Source: JAYRWD01 sp041918255
Lineage (GTDB): Bacteria; Patescibacteriota; Dojkabacteria; B142; WJKM01
NCBI GenBank assembly: GCA_041918255.1
Contig: JAYRWD010000034.1
Span: 1 to 59,142, forward strand
Direction: 5' to 3'
DNA length: 59,142 nucleotides
Of this stretch, positions 44,984-54,053 are shown piece by piece. A model generated the notes under the pieces. It saw only the letters and a list, made by a program, of their open reading frames with translations. It had not been told where the DNA came from and searched no databases. A program made the translations under genes and the position numbers. The first letter of the stretch is position 1. Every line of letters starts with the position of its first letter.

Positions 44984-46498
44984 TTACTCCCTTTCAAAAT
45001 ATAATTGTGTAGATTCGATATAAGCTCGAATCTCGCTCAAATTATTCAAGAAAACAAGTTTTTGTTCAAATATGCTATCAGCTTCAACTGGCAGTGGATA
45101 GAAAAATAAATACGCAAAAGTTTCCGCTATGTCCTCTTCGGGATTCGTGACAGCGTAAGATGAAACAAACTCGTTCGTATGGTTGTCATAAAATTCAGAT
45201 AATTTGTCGGAGAGCTCATTTTCTGTAGTTGAATCTGCATATATTTCACTCAATTCTTCGTAAGTTCCATTAGCCCAAAACTGCCTGTAGAATAGATTTA
45301 GGAATGAGTCGTCTAAACTACAACCGTCTATTGAATAATAGTTTTGACAGTTTTTCGCTGACTCTTGGCGATGAGATTCGAAATCAGAGTGGGTTGAATT
45401 TGAGAGTAAAGTATAATCAATATCCATCTGTGTTTGATTCAGTGTTAGTACATGACCTATTTCGTGTGTTATCGCATATTTGAGCGTGTCTTTACTGAGT
45501 AGTCCATCTGCAAATACTTCATCGATATCTAGGGCCACATTAAACTTCTCGAGTTTATTACCCGCCCTATAAACCGAGGCTAGTGTTTTACCAATTCCGT
45601 CCGAATAAAATTGAAGTTCATCAAAAAGTGGCAATAGCTCATCATTTATAAGAGGATTTAATACTGTCCATACCTCTCTATACTTGGAATCGTTATCCTC
45701 ACTGATTGTGTATCTTTTGGTGTCCGATATATCTCTACCATCAATATCGTAAGAAGCAATAAGATTAATATCTTTAGCGAAACTTACGGGGTTGACGGGT
45801 TCTTTCTCTATCTCTTGATATTTCTTCAATGGTTTATACGCCCCTCCATTTTCTGTGTAAGAAATTGTCTGAACGATAATTTTAGCCATTGCGGCCCTTG
45901 TGAGGGCATTTTCGGGCATAAATCTTTGATCGGAATAACCGATTACAATTCTAGACTGGTCTTCGAGTTGTATTGAGGCGAGTTTGTTAATAAATTCTGC
46001 AAAGACATTATCTAGTGGCGTGTCTGAGAATATTTGATATTTGGGAAATTTAGAAAATGCAGTGGATTTATTTTCTCTCGTAGCTTTGACAACTATCTTG
46101 GAAGCTTCTGCGCGAGAAATAAACTGGTCAGATCTAAAAGTGCCATCTTCGAAACCATCAACAATACTATTGAATTTTAATGTTTTGATGAAATCAAAGA
46201 ATTTATTTGCATTGTCGACATCTTGGAAATTTTGAAAGTTATCTGGGGGTGTTTCAAGATCAAAAGCTTGTGTAATCATTTTAGCCATTTCACCTCTGGA
46301 GATAGGATTATCCGGTCTGAACGTATTGTCCGAGTAACCGCTTACTATGGAGCGTTCGTATGCTTCATGAATATAATCATAAAATACATTCTCGCTTGTG
46401 AGATCTTGATAAGGAAAAGCAAGAGAAACTCCGGGAAATAGTAAAAAGAAAATTATTGATAATATAAGGCAGATGAATACTTTAAGACGAGTTCGCAT
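44984..46498 (-). CDS. SLH-domain surface protein with HExxH metallopeptidase-like domain
   Basis: I start at ATG 46498, 2 nt after the upstream stop (504 residues); a longer frame to 46534 overlaps that gene. A signal helix (about 5-27) precedes three S-layer homology repeats, with YSDNTFRPDNPISRGEMAKM, DGTFRSDQFISRAEASKIVV and YSDQRFMPENALTRAAMAKI. A C-terminal domain has AITHEIGHVLTLNQTQ (HExxH zinc motif) and later EEDIAETFAYLFFYP, where the Glu could be the third ligand. SLH repeats bind pyruvylated wall polymers. A wall-attached protease is inferred; its substrate is unknown. Confidence 0.8.
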   Translation of the reverse strand: MRTRLKVFICLILSIIFFLLFPGVSLAFPYQDLTSENVFYDYIHEAYERSIVSGYSDNTFRPDNPISRGEMAKMITQAFDLETPPDNFQNFQDVDNANKFFDFIKTLKFNSIVDGFEDGTFRSDQFISRAEASKIVVKATRENKSTAFSKFPKYQIFSDTPLDNVFAEFINKLASIQLEDQSRIVIGYSDQRFMPENALTRAAMAKIIVQTISYTENGGAYKPLKKYQEIEKEPVNPVSFAKDINLIASYDIDGRDISDTKRYTISEDNDSKYREVWTVLNPLINDELLPLFDELQFYSDGIGKTLASVYRAGNKLEKFNVALDIDEVFADGLLSKDTLKYAITHEIGHVLTLNQTQMDIDYTLLSNSTHSDFESHRQESAKNCQNYYSIDGCSLDDSFLNLFYRQFWANGTYEELSEIYADSTTENELSDKLSEFYDNHTNEFVSSYAVTNPEEDIAETFAYLFFYPLPVEADSIFEQKLVFLNNLSEIRAYIESTQLYFERE

Positions 46499-46500
46499 TT

Positions 46501-47079
46501 CTAACCTTGAAAGTAAAAAAAAGTTAAGATGCATATAAGTGCCGCAAGGAAGCCACCCAAAATTTCATCAGAAGTATGTTTTTTGAGTTTTAGTCTCGAG
46601 ATAGCTACACATGGAACAACAAACATTGTCAGGATGAATACGGGATAGCCAAAGAAAGTTGACAAAAGACCTCCGAAAAGAGTGTTGACGAACACATGTC
46701 CACTTATTTTCACGTAGAGAGTAAGAATAAAGAATAACGATGCATAGATAAATAGAAGAGATTGAAAGGAAACGAGCATAGGATTTCCGATTGACTTTGA
46801 TAAGAAATATCCAGCGAGGATAGAAATCAGCGTAATTGATAGTAGTACTATGCGAGATTGAATCGAAGTGATGTCTATGTCTGTAAAACCTAGTACAATT
46901 AATACAAATACGCTAAAAATAGGTAAGGCTATTTCAATCATCATTAATAAGATAAGATCGCTCATGGGGACGTTTAATTCGATCAAGAAGATTGGTAGTA
47001 GGATAGGTAGTAGTATAATTGGATCAAAGATTCGAGAAATAAGATGTGCCTTTTTTTCAACAAAATTGTAGATGGGCAT
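46501..47079 (-). CDS. PAP2-superfamily-like membrane phosphatase
   Basis: A 192-residue protein from ATG 47079 with five to six helices. YVKISGHVFVN corresponds to the (P)SGH motif and AISRLKLKKHTSDEILGG to S-R-x5-H-x-x-x-D of PAP2 phosphatases; the first motif K-x6-R-P is not evident. PAP2 enzymes dephosphorylate lipids such as undecaprenyl pyrophosphate. A longer frame reaches 47127. It is coupled to the SLH gene by a 2-nt gap. Confidence 0.65.
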   Translation of the reverse strand: MPIYNFVEKKAHLISRIFDPIILLPILLPIFLIELNVPMSDLILLMMIEIALPIFSVFVLIVLGFTDIDITSIQSRIVLLSITLISILAGYFLSKSIGNPMLVSFQSLLFIYASLFFILTLYVKISGHVFVNTLFGGLLSTFFGYPVFILTMFVVPCVAISRLKLKKHTSDEILGGFLAALICILTFFYFQG

Positions 47080-47258
47080 AACTTTTACGCTAATAAATAG
47101 TTTTGGACAGCACTTGATTTTACACAACTCTAATCAATCAATCAAAGATTTGTAATATTTGATGATTAGATCACCGGGCTTTTTTTATTGAATTTTATGA
47201 AAACCATATACCAGTAGGGCACATTTTGATGAATGTACCTGATTTTGTATTAAGCAAG

Positions 47259-47264
47259 TTTAAT
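47259..47264 (+). promoter_or_regulatory. -10-like box before tsaE
   Basis: TTTAAT lies 5 nt before the tsaE ATG at 47270. No clear -35 is present. The spacing is the same as in the 9022 promoter. Confidence 0.25.
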
Positions 47265-47269
47265 TAGAG

Positions 47270-47755
47270 ATGAATCACAAGTACAACTATAGTTTTGTGA
47301 CAAAAAATGAATCTAAAAGTATGGATTTAGCAACACGGCTTGGTCGATCACTATATAAAGTAGCCGGAAGAGGCCCTATTGTGATATTGTTGCAAGGCTT
47401 ACTCGGCGCAGGCAAAACTTATTTTGTCAAAGGGTTGGGCGTTGGCTTTGGAATTAAGGAAAATATTGTCTCTCCAACATACACAATCGAAAACGAATAT
47501 AAGTTTTTCAGCGAGGCTGCTAAATATGATTTTGTCCATATAGATCTGTATAGGGTAGAAGACGGGTTTAATCTTGATTTGCTTGAATTCAAAAAACGCA
47601 TGCTCTCTGGTGCGGTGGTAGCAATCGAGTGGCCTGAGCGGGCTTTTGAGTATCTAAAAAATATTTCGGATCAACAGAAGATTTACATTACCTTAACCCA
47701 GATGGGTCCGAACATTAGACAGATCGATATTCAAAGTGGATACAAATTGTTTTGA
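47270..47755 (+). CDS. tsaE: tRNA t6A synthesis ATPase TsaE
   Basis: TsaE powers the TsaB-TsaD complex that adds N6-threonylcarbamoyladenosine at A37 of ANN-decoding tRNAs. The 161-residue protein has the P-loop LLQGLLGAGKTYFVKGLG, NIVSPTYTIENEY and FVHIDLYRVED, all typical. tsaD follows after one gene. tsaB and tsaC are not in the window. Confidence 0.9.
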   Translation: MNHKYNYSFVTKNESKSMDLATRLGRSLYKVAGRGPIVILLQGLLGAGKTYFVKGLGVGFGIKENIVSPTYTIENEYKFFSEAAKYDFVHIDLYRVEDGFNLDLLEFKKRMLSGAVVAIEWPERAFEYLKNISDQQKIYITLTQMGPNIRQIDIQSGYKLF

Positions 47756-47785
47756 AATTTATTTTACCTTAGCATATATGTCTAG

Positions 47786-48343
47786 ATGAGTAAAAATATA
47801 GAATATGAGAAGACTTACCTAGCTGCTATGTTTCCTGAAGATTTACACGCTTATAAGCATTTTGAGATACGGGATAAGTATTTTCCAATGGAAGTAGACC
47901 ACCCTTACCTGAGGCTTCGTTCAAAAAATGGTCGGTTCGAAATTACAAAGAAAAGTACTATGTCGAGCGATGCTTCGACGCATGAAGAGAACACCATAAG
48001 TTTATCTAAGGAAGAGTTTGAAGCTCTGTATCAGGCACCAGGTTTAGAGCTTCACAAGATACGCTTCGTGTACCCATATCAACAGATTCAATGTGAAATC
48101 GATGTATATCTGGATCTACTGCAAGGTTTAGTTGTAGTCGATATAGAAACTGATTCGCAACAGGCACTTAATGAGTTAGAAATGCCATCTTTTTGTTTGA
48201 GAGATGTAACTGATATTGAATTTATTGCTGCAGGTAAACTGAGTGGAAAAAGTTATGAAGACATTAAGCATCAATTAGAAGAGCTGGGCTATAAACCTCT
48301 GGACTCAAAAGAGCTATTTCGGAGATTAAATTTAAAAAGCTGA
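47786..48343 (+). CDS. CYTH-domain protein
   Basis: A 185-residue protein of the CYTH (triphosphate tunnel) fold. The E-x-E-x-K motif appears as IEYEKTYLA, followed by YLRLRSKNGRFEITKK, a KIRFVYPYQQIQCEIDVYLD strand pair and LVVVDIETDS. CYTH proteins bind triphosphates and include class IV adenylate cyclases, thiamine triphosphatase and polyphosphate enzymes. The exact activity is not determined. Its stop overlaps tsaD's ATG region (48343 shared), so the two are coupled. Confidence 0.75.
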   Translation: MSKNIEYEKTYLAAMFPEDLHAYKHFEIRDKYFPMEVDHPYLRLRSKNGRFEITKKSTMSSDASTHEENTISLSKEEFEALYQAPGLELHKIRFVYPYQQIQCEIDVYLDLLQGLVVVDIETDSQQALNELEMPSFCLRDVTDIEFIAAGKLSGKSYEDIKHQLEELGYKPLDSKELFRRLNLKS

Positions 48344-49455
48344 TGATATACATTCTTGGGATCGATACATCATGCGATGAGACATCTGCGGCTGTTTGTT
48401 TGGAGAATCGCCTTCTATCCAACGTGATTGTTTCGAGTGTTGAAAAACACGCAAAGTGGGGGGGTGTTGTTCCGGCTTTTGCGAAACAAAGTCATATGGA
48501 AAATATCGATTTTGTTGTGGAGAAAGCGTTGAGTGAGGCAGGTATCAAATCAACAGCTTTGAGCGCTATAGCAGTGACCTATGGACCTGGACTTGCCATT
48601 GCCCTTGAGGTCGGAATATCCAAGGCAAAAGAACTAGCGAGAATTCAGCATATTCCATTAATAGGAGTAAATCATATGGCTGGTCATATATATTCTAATT
48701 TTGCTAACTTAGATGGCAATGAAAATATTGAAGATTCGATAGAATTTCCGTTAATGGCTCTTTTGATCTCGGGCGGACATACCGAGTTAATTTTAATGGA
48801 AAAACATTTGGATTTTCGAAAGGTTGGATATACCTTAGACGATTCGGTTGGTGAAGCCTTTGATAAGGTTGGCAATATGCTTGGATGGAAATATCCTGGG
48901 GGCCCTGAGATTGAGCGAAATGCTTCGCAAGGAGATAGTGAGAAATATAATTTTCCCATTGCTATGACAAAGTCCGATGAATTATGGTTTAGCTATTCGG
49001 GACTCAAAACTGCTGTACTTCGGGTCATAGAATCTGTGGGTAAACCGATGAATTTGTCCACAAGTAATGTGGGTATGTCTCCACAAGGGTTTGTCCCTAC
49101 TATTTCCAAAAAAGTAACGTATGAACTTTCAAAAGCGCAAAAATCTAATATTGCTGCAAGTTTCCAAAAAGCTGCCATCGGACAATTGGTATTTAAAACT
49201 CGGCAGGCCCTAGAACGCTATCCAGTAAAAAGTTTGTTGGTTGGTGGTGGAGTAGTAAATAATCAGAAGGTGATAGTGGCGTTCACCCAACTTGCGAAAG
49301 AATTTGATATTCAATTTTTCTACCCAAAGTCTAGGATTCTTCTCACAGACAATGCTGGTATGATCGCGGTATGCGGAAGGTATATGTTCCAATACGGTAT
49401 AAATATGAGCGAGGATATCGATTCGCTGGATAGAGTACCTCGGTTGAGCCTATAA
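48343..49455 (+). CDS. tsaD: tRNA t6A synthesis protein TsaD (Kae1/Gcp)
   Basis: TsaD transfers the threonylcarbamoyl group to tRNA. The 370-residue ASKHA-fold protein has ILGIDTSCDETSAAV, YGPGLAIALEVGISKAKELA, the metal-binding VNHMAGHIYSNF, LLISGGHTELILM, GEAFDKVGNMLGWKYPGGP, SYSGLKTAVLR and, near the end, LTDNAGMIAVCGRYMF. A 30-residue insertion around KPMNLSTSNVGMSPQG occurs before the last third. Otherwise typical. Confidence 0.96.
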   Translation: MIYILGIDTSCDETSAAVCLENRLLSNVIVSSVEKHAKWGGVVPAFAKQSHMENIDFVVEKALSEAGIKSTALSAIAVTYGPGLAIALEVGISKAKELARIQHIPLIGVNHMAGHIYSNFANLDGNENIEDSIEFPLMALLISGGHTELILMEKHLDFRKVGYTLDDSVGEAFDKVGNMLGWKYPGGPEIERNASQGDSEKYNFPIAMTKSDELWFSYSGLKTAVLRVIESVGKPMNLSTSNVGMSPQGFVPTISKKVTYELSKAQKSNIAASFQKAAIGQLVFKTRQALERYPVKSLLVGGGVVNNQKVIVAFTQLAKEFDIQFFYPKSRILLTDNAGMIAVCGRYMFQYGINMSEDIDSLDRVPRLSL

Positions 49456-49636
49456 TAATGGGTCTGTGCGGGTTGTTTTTGCTTTGGGTAAGATGTTATG
49501 ATTCTCAAGTCATTTTCCATGCGTTTATAAATTAACGCAAATCATTTCTGTCAATGCGCTAATAATTAGGGCGTTCCTATAGTTAGCTTGTAAACTGTTA
49601 AGTTGTTTAACAGACTAAATTTTTAAATAAGCCGTT

Positions 49637-50239
49637 TTGGATAGCACCAGACTAAAAATATTGAATGGAGCTCAAGTATTTTTTTACGAGAATAGTTTTC
49701 AAACTCAAAAGTTGAGCACATTGTTGCAGTCTTTAAAAATCAGTAAAGGACGTTTTCTGGACTATTTTGATTCTAAAGAAGATTTGGTTCAAGCCGTGAT
49801 AACGCTTGAATGGAGGGCTATTCTTGAAAAATTTAATCAATTGCTTGAAAATACATCAAATCCGCTTTTCGCTGTAAGTAAGTTTATAGAATGGAGGCAG
49901 AACAATTTTCATAATACAGGGAAATTGTTATACAAGCTTGGCGGAGAAATTGATACAGCCGATTTCAAAACCAAAAAATTTTTTAAAAAGATTTTTGGAG
50001 AATATCTCTCTTCAATCATGAAATTATTGGACGAGGCTAAACGAAGGGGTCAACTAGTATCATTCACTCCCACAAAAGAGTTAGCTAACTTTATAATTTT
50101 TGCGGTAGAAGGGGGGACGATGTCTGTAAAGGTTATAGATAGCGAGGATCAATATAACGATATAATCACCATGATAAAGAAAGTAATACGCAGTTATCGT
50201 GATATCGATTATTTAAATGAGGGTAAGATTGGCGAGTAA
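49637..50239 (+). CDS. TetR/AcrR-family transcriptional regulator
   Basis: A 200-residue protein starting at TTG 49637. The N-terminal helix-turn-helix (KLSTLLQSLKISKGRFLDYF) and FDSKEDLVQAVI are the TetR/AcrR DNA-binding signature. The C-terminal helical part is a ligand domain of unknown specificity. A 180-nt gap separates it from tsaD. It may control itself or the following two paralogues and yidC, but I saw no operator. Confidence 0.82.
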   Translation: MDSTRLKILNGAQVFFYENSFQTQKLSTLLQSLKISKGRFLDYFDSKEDLVQAVITLEWRAILEKFNQLLENTSNPLFAVSKFIEWRQNNFHNTGKLLYKLGGEIDTADFKTKKFFKKIFGEYLSSIMKLLDEAKRRGQLVSFTPTKELANFIIFAVEGGTMSVKVIDSEDQYNDIITMIKKVIRSYRDIDYLNEGKIGE

Positions 50240-50283
50240 TTGGCTTCTATTGTATTATAGATAGAAATATTATTGACCGAAAT

Positions 50284-50715
50284 ATGACTGGGTTAATTAC
50301 AAATTCATCGCCTGATCCTTTAGATAACTTACAACAAGTATTTCGGCCACAACCGGGTGGCGATCAGAATGTCTCTAAACTCCGCGAGGATCTTCAACAG
50401 AGAGTAGTGAATATCATCACAAAGAAACTCGAATCTGGGGAGATGAATGAGGATAGGGCAAAGGCTATCGCTAAATTAACCTTGGATAAATTACCTGAAA
50501 ACATATCATATGAAGATTTTATGAAGGTTGTACCGACATTGGACGACGAGTTTGAAGAATTGCGAACAGCTATTATGCCTCTTTTGATTGAGTATCAGTC
50601 TAAAGTCGCTAGTCAAGTTCAACAACAGGTATCACAATTTATGAAACAAGGTAAATATAGTGAAGCTTTGAAATTAGCGCGGCAGGCAATTGAATTTGAA
50701 AAGCAGTTAACCTAA
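50284..50715 (+). CDS. Alpha-helical protein of unknown function (paralogue 1)
   Basis: A 143-residue soluble protein, mostly helical. Residues about 40-131 align with the whole of the next gene's product: both share an L-x-x-E-F-x-x-x-x-x-x-I-x-P-L-x-x-E-Y-x-x-K pattern (LDDEFEELRTAIMPLLIEYQ here) and end the common block in M-x-x-x-G-K. The last 12 residues (EALKLARQAIEFEKQL) extend beyond the partner. There is no signal or membrane helix. Position between tetR and yidC is the only clue to function. Confidence 0.65.
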   Translation: MTGLITNSSPDPLDNLQQVFRPQPGGDQNVSKLREDLQQRVVNIITKKLESGEMNEDRAKAIAKLTLDKLPENISYEDFMKVVPTLDDEFEELRTAIMPLLIEYQSKVASQVQQQVSQFMKQGKYSEALKLARQAIEFEKQLT

Positions 50716-50746
50716 ACAAAGTAATTAAATATTACACTAAGGTCAC

Positions 50747-51022
50747 ATGGATCAAGAAATTAAGGATTTAATTATTAAAGAAGTTAGAAGTCACAGTTAT
50801 GGTTTAGATAATTACCACTTACTTGAAATTTCGGATGCGATATACAAACAATTGCTTGAGTATATGGATGAAAATGAAATGAGAAGGTTAATTGAGACAC
50901 TTAGGCCTGAGTTTGTTAATGTGGTCGATATCCTTATTCCTCTGGTTAAAGAGTACGAAGAGAAGATAGGGGTTATTTTGAATAGACACGTGGGGAATAT
51001 TATGCGGAAGATAGGAAAGTGA
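50747..51022 (+). CDS. Alpha-helical protein of unknown function (paralogue 2)
   Basis: A 91-residue soluble helical protein. It is a shorter copy of the preceding gene's product: LRPEFVNVVDILIPLVKEYE aligns with the LDDEFEELRTAIMPLLIEYQ block, and the C-terminus MRKIGK matches MKQGK. A 31-nt gap separates the two, so they are probably cotranscribed and arose by tandem duplication. The family is unknown to me. The yidC gene begins about 200 nt downstream. Confidence 0.6.
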   Translation: MDQEIKDLIIKEVRSHSYGLDNYHLLEISDAIYKQLLEYMDENEMRRLIETLRPEFVNVVDILIPLVKEYEEKIGVILNRHVGNIMRKIGK

Positions 51023-51226
51023 GAGTGTATTTTATCCTCTTAATTTTTCGTCTAAGCCACTAGTAAATGGAACTGAGTAAAAAATTATTTTGTGTTATGA
51101 ATGTGTTGGTTTGACTAAATTTCAAGTAAAAGCTTGTCGGAGCAGTTGTAATTAGGGGTTGATATGTTCTTCATTTGTGATGGGCAAATATTTTCAAGTT
51201 ATAATTTCATTTTTCAACAGAATGTT

Positions 51227-52591
51227 ATGTTAGGTAGTTTAATCCACACGATTTTTTATCAGCCAATATTCAACTTGTTAATGCTAAGTTACACCTGGAC
51301 CGGCAGTTTAGGCTTAGCTATTATCATCATTGCCGGTTTAAGTAAGATTGTCACTATCCCTCTCACTAGGAAACAGCTCAAATCAAGCGAGCAATTGGTA
51401 GAATTCCAAAAATTGCAAGAACAAATTCGAAAGAAATATAAAAAGAACAAAGAAAAATTAAACGAAGAATTGGCAAAACTAGGTGCGAAGTTTTTGCCAG
51501 TTCAACTTGGTGGATGTCTACCTATGATTATTACAATTGTGTTGCTTTTACAAATTAGAAGTGTGGTAATAAACCTTGTTGATAGGGGATTCCATGCGTT
51601 TAATGAAGTCGCGTATTCACAGAGTCTGCGTAAACCCGAGGATGCGATTACCTTATTGACCGAGACTAATTTACCGGCAGGGGAGCATATAATAACTGTT
51701 GAAGCATCAGCCTCGAATGGGACGAAACTCAGCAAGGATTATATTTTTGAGATTACAGATAACATTGAATTGAGGCTTAGTGAGATTACGCAAGAGTTAA
51801 AGGCAGTGTCGAGCGAAGATCGAATCAAACAAAGGGAAGCTTTGAATGAAAAATCTTTGCTTCAAAGAGAGACTGATATTGCGGTGTTTAGTCCGGTTTT
51901 CGATGATCCAAAATCTGGGAATCTATACTCTATAACTTTAAGTCGAAATTTTTTGTATTTGCCAAGTGATGTCGAAAAAATTATATTACTAAGTTCGTTG
52001 CCCAATAATACCTCTTTTTATATCCGTGCTCCTTCTGGAGAAACAATAACTGAGACAAAATTATCAATAGACGGTCAAGAAGTTGCACCTGAAGCATTGG
52101 CGGTTACAAAAGGTGAAACGTTGAATTTGGAATTTCTGGGAATGAATCTTTCGAAGGTTGGAATGGAATTTGCTGATGATTGGAAGAAATTTACTCCATA
52201 TTTAATTCTTGCAGTATTGTTGGCGGTTACTCAATTCGCAACCATGAAGGTTCAAATGGGCTTTCAGCTGAAACAACCAATCGCGAAAGAGGACACAAAA
52301 ATGAAACAAAAACAGAAGAAGAAAATTGAAGAACCGGAAGAGTTGGATTTTAGAGCGATTATGGAACGTTCAAATAAAAATATGATTTATTTTATGCCTG
52401 TTTTGACTGCGCTTATTTCGCTTGGATTGCTAGGTGGTGCCTCGGGTGGTTGGCATTTATTCCCCTCTGGGGTGAGTATTTTTTGGACTGCGCAGAGTCT
52501 ATTTGTTATAATTCAGCTCGCTATTGCAAAGAAAGATATTCTAAAAGAGATGTACAAGAATAAATTTTTGTCTGCTAGCGCGAAGAAATAA
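51227..52591 (+). CDS. yidC: Membrane protein insertase YidC/Oxa1
   Basis: A YidC/Oxa1 insertase for membrane proteins. I start at ATG 51227 (MLGSLIHTIFYQPIFNLLML, 454 residues); a frame from 51164 adds 21 residues. SLGLAIIIIAGLSKIVTIPL, the following charged cytoplasmic helices and LPVQLGGCLPMIITIVLLLQ are conserved. A domain of about 160 residues (about 130-290) is inserted before the later helices; it is larger than in most Gram-positive YidC. TATAAT is at 51200-51205, 21 nt before 51227. khpB follows after 20 nt. Confidence 0.9.
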   Translation: MLGSLIHTIFYQPIFNLLMLSYTWTGSLGLAIIIIAGLSKIVTIPLTRKQLKSSEQLVEFQKLQEQIRKKYKKNKEKLNEELAKLGAKFLPVQLGGCLPMIITIVLLLQIRSVVINLVDRGFHAFNEVAYSQSLRKPEDAITLLTETNLPAGEHIITVEASASNGTKLSKDYIFEITDNIELRLSEITQELKAVSSEDRIKQREALNEKSLLQRETDIAVFSPVFDDPKSGNLYSITLSRNFLYLPSDVEKIILLSSLPNNTSFYIRAPSGETITETKLSIDGQEVAPEALAVTKGETLNLEFLGMNLSKVGMEFADDWKKFTPYLILAVLLAVTQFATMKVQMGFQLKQPIAKEDTKMKQKQKKKIEEPEELDFRAIMERSNKNMIYFMPVLTALISLGLLGGASGGWHLFPSGVSIFWTAQSLFVIIQLAIAKKDILKEMYKNKFLSASAKK

Positions 52592-52611
52592 TAATTTTTC
52601 TTGATTATAAA

Positions 52612-53106
52612 GTGAAAAAAACTAAAACAACTCAAGAATTGATAGAAAGTACTCTAAATGAACTATTAGAGAAACTGGGTATCCAATGTGAATCCGTAGT
52701 TTCTAAGGATGAAACATTTCCTGAGGAAAACATGTACAGGGTTGAGATGAATACAGACAGGCAAGTTGATTTGATTGGTTATCACGGAAAGAATCTAGAT
52801 GCCTTTCAAGTAATATTAAGCATTATGGTAAACAAAGGCCTGGATGAGGAGGAGAGGGTACGTTTAGTAGTAGATGTAGATGGTTATCGAATGCGTAGAG
52901 AAGAATACGCTAGGTCAATCGCAAAAAGGGCATCGATTGAGGTCCAGGAGAGCGGACAGGCGATGAGTCTACCCCCGATGAAGGCTTTTGAACGGAGAAT
53001 TGTGCACATGACGTTGAAAGATGAAGGATTTGAGACAGAGAGTTTGGGGGAAGAGCCAGAGCGATATATTATCGTTAAACCTAAAAACTCGAACGAAGAG
53101 AGCTAA
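52612..53106 (+). CDS. khpB: KH-R3H RNA-binding protein KhpB/Jag
   Basis: A 164-residue protein starting at GTG. It has a Jag N-terminal segment, a KH domain with VDLIGYHGKNLDAFQVILSI and an R3H domain with SLPPMKAFERRIVHMTLKDE (Arg and His of R3H). KhpB/Jag is an RNA-binding regulator that often follows yidC, as here. The rpmH and rnpA genes usually in front of this pair are missing. Confidence 0.9.
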   Translation: MKKTKTTQELIESTLNELLEKLGIQCESVVSKDETFPEENMYRVEMNTDRQVDLIGYHGKNLDAFQVILSIMVNKGLDEEERVRLVVDVDGYRMRREEYARSIAKRASIEVQESGQAMSLPPMKAFERRIVHMTLKDEGFETESLGEEPERYIIVKPKNSNEES

Positions 53107-53154
53107 CTTTCATAATTCAAGTTTTTTCAATCAAATTTATTATTATTAAAATTT

Positions 53155-53844
53155 ATGAAATTTGATTTAAAACAAAGGACCGATAAGGGGAAAAAAGTAA
53201 AACGACTGAGACTTCAACAGTTGATACCAGCGAGCGTATATGGTCCGAAACGTAAGCCCATTAGTGTGACTGTGGATTATCAGAATTTCACAAAAGTATA
53301 CAGCGAGGCTGGGTCAAATAAACTGATAGATTTGAATATCGAAGGTGAGAAAGAAGTGAAGAAGGGAATTATTCAAGAGGTGCAAAAGAATCCGGTGAAG
53401 GCGACTGTAGCACATGTAAGCTTTTATGAAGTGGATATGACAAAACCTATTCAAGCTGAAATACCTGTTGAGTTTGTTGGTGAGCCACCAGCTGTGAAAT
53501 TGAATGTTGGTATTTTGGTAACTCCGATGATGGAAATTCCGGTAAAATGTCTGCCGAAGGATTTGCCTTCTTCAATTACCGTCAATATTTCTCAGTTGGC
53601 GAATATTGGTGATACTATTGCTCTGAAAGACATTACGCTACCTCAGGGTGTTGAATTTGCTGCGAATTTGTCTATGGTGCATGCGGTCGCTTCCATTGCT
53701 GCTCCTCAAAAACAGTTGCTTGAAGAGGTAGCTGTTGCGGAACCAACTGCAGAGGGGGCGGAGGTCGCTCCAGCTGATGCTGTGACTGTAGAGAAAAAGG
53801 AAGAGAAGGTTGAAAAAAAGGTAGAGAAAAAGGAAAAGAAATAG
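53155..53844 (+). CDS. rplY: Ribosomal protein bL25 (CTC form)
   Basis: A 229-residue CTC-type bL25, binding 5S rRNA. RTDKGKKVKRLRLQQLIPAS is followed by a second beta domain with VDMTKPIQAEIPVEFVGEPP and LANIGDTIALKDITLPQGVE. The tail ends in a run of Glu/Lys (VEKKEEKVEKKVEKKEKK) beyond the usual length. TAAAAT and TATTAT boxes lie 2 and 8 nt before the ATG. Confidence 0.93.
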   Translation: MKFDLKQRTDKGKKVKRLRLQQLIPASVYGPKRKPISVTVDYQNFTKVYSEAGSNKLIDLNIEGEKEVKKGIIQEVQKNPVKATVAHVSFYEVDMTKPIQAEIPVEFVGEPPAVKLNVGILVTPMMEIPVKCLPKDLPSSITVNISQLANIGDTIALKDITLPQGVEFAANLSMVHAVASIAAPQKQLLEEVAVAEPTAEGAEVAPADAVTVEKKEEKVEKKVEKKEKK

Positions 53845-53888
53845 CAAAAGATTGTCGTGGCACGCTCCTTCTAGTCTGCGATTTTCGA

Positions 53889-54053
53889 TTATTCTTTCTG
53901 AATTTCGCGTATAGCTTCCAATTCTTCGTTGGAAAATCTCTGCTGGCTTTGTGTTCCAATTAGCTACGAAACTTTTTTAAGAAGTTCCAGTAGCTGTATT
54001 CTTCTGTTATGATTGTTTATCGAATTATTTATTCTTGTTACATGATCCTTCAA
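53889..54053 (-). pseudogene. Possible decayed small gene with in-frame amber codon
   Basis: On the minus strand one frame reads from TTG 54053 through RRIQLLELLKKVS, hits TAG at 53964-53966, and then continues as QQRFSNEELEAIREIQKE to TAA at 53889-53891. Both halves look protein-like. About 53 codons in total. It would overlap the Lon-like gene only at its first base. Chance in a short stretch cannot be excluded. Confidence 0.25.

Noticed and set aside
53672..53959. Minus-strand ORF of 95 codons over the end of rplY
   Set aside because: Its Pro/Gln-rich sequence is the antisense of the Glu/Lys-rich rplY tail.
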